From Calothrix brevissima NIES-22 (lineage in GTDB: Bacteria; Cyanobacteriota; Cyanobacteriia; Cyanobacteriales; Nostocaceae), in assembly GCF_002367995.1 (NCBI RefSeq), contig NZ_AP018209.1, positions 1 through 64,000 on the forward strand: a stretch of DNA of 64,000 bases, written 5' to 3'. A program made the position numbers and the translations under genes. Shown here piece after piece: positions 62,032-64,000 of the stretch; the stretch's first letter is position 1, and the number at the start of each line of letters is the position of its first letter. A model generated the notes under the pieces. That model had not been told where the DNA came from and did not search any database. It saw only the letters and a program-made list of their open reading frames with translations.

Positions 62032-62862
62032 CTATCTGTAATCAGTAGATTCAGCTAGAGCACGCCATTGTGCTGTTTCCTGCTCGACGTAAGCGTTTTT
62101 AAGAGCAATGACTTGCAGGGTGTCTGTACCGAGAGGTAACCGTAGAGGTGGTGTATCTGCGTTGACGATCTGTAGCATCGCTTGGGCGAGCTTGGTGGGG
62201 TCTCCCAGTTGTTGATAGTTCCGTTGGGATGCCATTTCACGAGTTTTACCGACAGTCTCCGTGTAATCCGAAATTTGTATTGCCGTTCGCTGGAGCGAGC
62301 TGCTATCGAGAAAATTGGTTCGGAAGTATCCCGGCTCGACCACAGTTGCATGGATTCCTAAAGGAGCTAACTCACCATGCAGAGCTTCGGTAATGCCCTC
62401 AACGGCAAATTTGGTTGAGCAATAGATGCCCCACCCTGGATAGGATTGATAGCCCCCGACAGACGACAGGTTAATAATGTGTCCTCTTCGGTGCTGGCGC
62501 ATACTGGGCAATACCGCGCGGGTTACATTCAACAGCCCGAAGACATTGGTGCGGTATACCCGCTCAACCTCGTCTGCACTGGTTTCTTCGATGCCGCCCA
62601 GTAGACCGAATCCGGCATTGTTGACTAACACATCGATCTGCTCAAAGCGTTCCAGTCCTGCTGCAACTGCCGCTTGCACCTGAGCCTCGTCGGTAACATC
62701 CATACTCAGTGTCAATACATTGGGGTTTGACTCGAATTGATCCAGATCGGTCTTGTTGCGGGCGGTGGCAATTAATTGGTCTCCTGCTGTCAAAACGGCT
62801 TTTGCGATTTCGGCTCCAATTCCACGGGAAGCACCTGTAATGAACCATGTTTTCTGAGTCAT
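62032..62862 (-). CDS. Short-chain dehydrogenase/reductase
   Basis: The 276-residue classical SDR has the cofactor motif TGASRGIG (9-16), NNAG (81-84), serine S133/S134 (NLSSVGG) and YxxxK with Y147 and K151 (YCSTK). R34 after the second strand (ATARN) favours NADP. The substrate is unknown; this type is often annotated as an oxidoreductase or retinol dehydrogenase-like. It lies divergent from an AraC gene with a 221-bp shared upstream region, a pairing seen often in bacteria. Confidence 0.9.
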   Translation of the reverse strand: MTQKTWFITGASRGIGAEIAKAVLTAGDQLIATARNKTDLDQFESNPNVLTLSMDVTDEAQVQAAVAAGLERFEQIDVLVNNAGFGLLGGIEETSADEVERVYRTNVFGLLNVTRAVLPSMRQHRRGHIINLSSVGGYQSYPGWGIYCSTKFAVEGITEALHGELAPLGIHATVVEPGYFRTNFLDSSSLQRTAIQISDYTETVGKTREMASQRNYQQLGDPTKLAQAMLQIVNADTPPLRLPLGTDTLQVIALKNAYVEQETAQWRALAESTDYR

Positions 62863-63083
62863 TGGTTGATCTCCTTGATTGCCTTATCCTTTCATTGCCT
62901 TTCTGACATGGGTTCATCATAGGCTTTATAAACAAGGCTATAAATACATAAACCTTGCAGGTTATTGCCTAATCCTCTCAATCGAGAGGGTGATGCTCAA
63001 AAGAATCCTCTATAATATGCACAGTCAAACGGTGAGAGAGATAGTTCTCACGACAAGTCGCTAAGCGTTTACAAGAATCCGGT

Positions 63084-64000
63084 ATGACAAATGAATCCCG
63101 AAAGCACGAAACCACAATAGATGCTTGTCAAGAACTGACGAAATTAGTGACCCGTCACACGGATGGCAGGGGGGATGGGATTCATTCAACGGCGATTGCT
63201 CAGTTGGAATTTATCCGGGAATCAACTGCGCCTACAGCAGTCTGCGCTGTGTATGAACCGACGTTTTGCATTATTCTTCAGGGTAAAAAAGAAACCTTAC
63301 TGGGCAAGGAAACCTATTACTATGGTGCTGCTCAATATCTTGTTGCCACAGTCGATCTACCGCTTAGTGGAAATATTGTCGAAGCGACATCGAATAAGCC
63401 GTATCTATGCTTTAAGTTAAGCCTGGACGCGACTGGGCTTTGGGAGATTATTGATCAAATCCAGTGCAATCGAGATCAAAAAGAAAGTTCAGTCAGAGGC
63501 TTATTCGTCAGCGATGCCAATGCCGCGTTAATTGATTGTGCCACTAGACTCACTCGGCTTCTGGATACCCCACAGGATATTTCATTCCTGGCACCGATGA
63601 TCATTCGGGAAATTTACTACCGTCTTTTGATGGGCGATCAAAACGAAGCAGTTTGGCAGATTGCGACCTCCGGCAGCCATATGCAGCGTGTTGCAGAGGT
63701 GATTAAACAGATCAAAGCTGAGTTTACAAAAACATTGCGCGTTGATGATTTGGCAAAGCAAGCGAGTATGTCTCCTGCATCATTTCATCGGCACTTTAAG
63801 GCAGTGACCTCAATGAGTCCGTTGCAATATCAAAAGCAGTTGAGGTTATTGGAAGCCCGTCGTCTAATGCTGGCTGAAAATGCGGATGCAACCTATGCGG
63901 CGTACCAAGTGGGTTATGAGAGTCCTTCTCAGTTCAGCCGCGAATATTCCCGTATGTTTGGCGCGCCACCGATGAAGGATATTGAGCGTTTACGAATTGC
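63084..64000 (+). CDS. AraC-family regulator with AraC_N domain (runs off window)
   Basis: The frame begins at the ATG at 63084 (MTNESRKHETTIDACQEL) and is still open at the window end (about 305 residues seen). The N-terminal half fits the AraC_N domain (EPTFCIILQGKKETLLG, then YYGAAQYLVATVDLPLSG). The C-terminal half has two HTH motifs (VDDLAKQASMSPASFHRHFK and AAYQVGYESPSQFSREYSR). It is divergent from the SDR gene, so it probably activates it. The 3' end lies outside the window. Confidence 0.9.
   Translation, partial: MTNESRKHETTIDACQELTKLVTRHTDGRGDGIHSTAIAQLEFIRESTAPTAVCAVYEPTFCIILQGKKETLLGKETYYYGAAQYLVATVDLPLSGNIVEATSNKPYLCFKLSLDATGLWEIIDQIQCNRDQKESSVRGLFVSDANAALIDCATRLTRLLDTPQDISFLAPMIIREIYYRLLMGDQNEAVWQIATSGSHMQRVAEVIKQIKAEFTKTLRVDDLAKQASMSPASFHRHFKAVTSMSPLQYQKQLRLLEARRLMLAENADATYAAYQVGYESPSQFSREYSRMFGAPPMKDIERLRI

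Overview
The window looks like a large conjugative plasmid (or an integrated conjugative element) from a filamentous cyanobacterium, most likely of the Nostocales. The clues are frequent GCGATCGC-type (HIP1) octamers, short tandem heptamer repeats between genes, a CyRepA1-type replication protein, and gene families typical of Nostoc, Calothrix or Tolypothrix plasmids. The host assignment is inference. The replication, partition and conjugation genes are direct sequence calls.

Layout. 1-5943 is a compact Tn7-like transposon whose left tip is exactly base 1. It carries a tnsAB fusion, tnsC, a short tniQ and one secreted LprI-like cargo gene. Its right tip cuts into the 5' end of a small gene paired with an HNH nuclease (5944-6733). 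6.9-14.4 kb holds two tyrosine recombinases, a four-helix-bundle protein, two cyanobacterial hypotheticals, an Hsp70-like ATPase with a frameshifted membrane partner, and a ribbon-helix-helix/coiled-coil DNA-binding protein. 14.9-21.3 kb is the replication region: CyRepA1, about 1.3 kb of structured non-coding DNA, a ParB-like accessory protein and an XRE repressor with operator repeats.

22.1-36.4 kb is a plus-strand type IV secretion operon (VirB2, a VirB3-VirB4 fusion, VirB5, VirB6, VirB8-like, VirB10, VirB9, VirD4), ended by a clear terminator. A convergent MobF relaxase-helicase (36.8-41.3 kb) carries at its C-terminus a DUF3854 module homologous to the one in CyRepA1. 42.0-43.8 kb is a type II partition system: an array of about fourteen 11-bp repeats (a parC-like centromere), a ParM-like actin and a ParR-like adaptor. 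Just downstream is a gene with an in-phase A AAA AAG slippery site that would fuse a soluble protein to a coiled-coil/membrane extension in the -1 frame. An ardA antirestriction gene follows.

46-64 kb is accessory DNA. It contains decayed fragments (a PLD-type helicase, a ParE-like toxin, an ISH3-like transposase, a TnpB C-terminus, ankyrin repeats, a relaxase tail, truncated ParA and sigma factor) mixed with intact genes: an arylsulfotransferase-like protein, an AIPR-family protein, an AraC regulator, a kinase-like protein, a CtpA-type protease, and an SDR oxidoreductase divergent from a second AraC regulator that runs off the window.

Together the core genes give replication (CyRepA1), segregation (ParM/ParR/parC), transfer (MobF, VirD4, VirB) and evasion of restriction (ArdA). 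The flanks have collected mobile and defence-related cargo. The best candidates for something undescribed are the putative programmed frameshift at 44669-44675, the parC array, the minimal Tn7-like element, and the module shared by Rep and relaxase.
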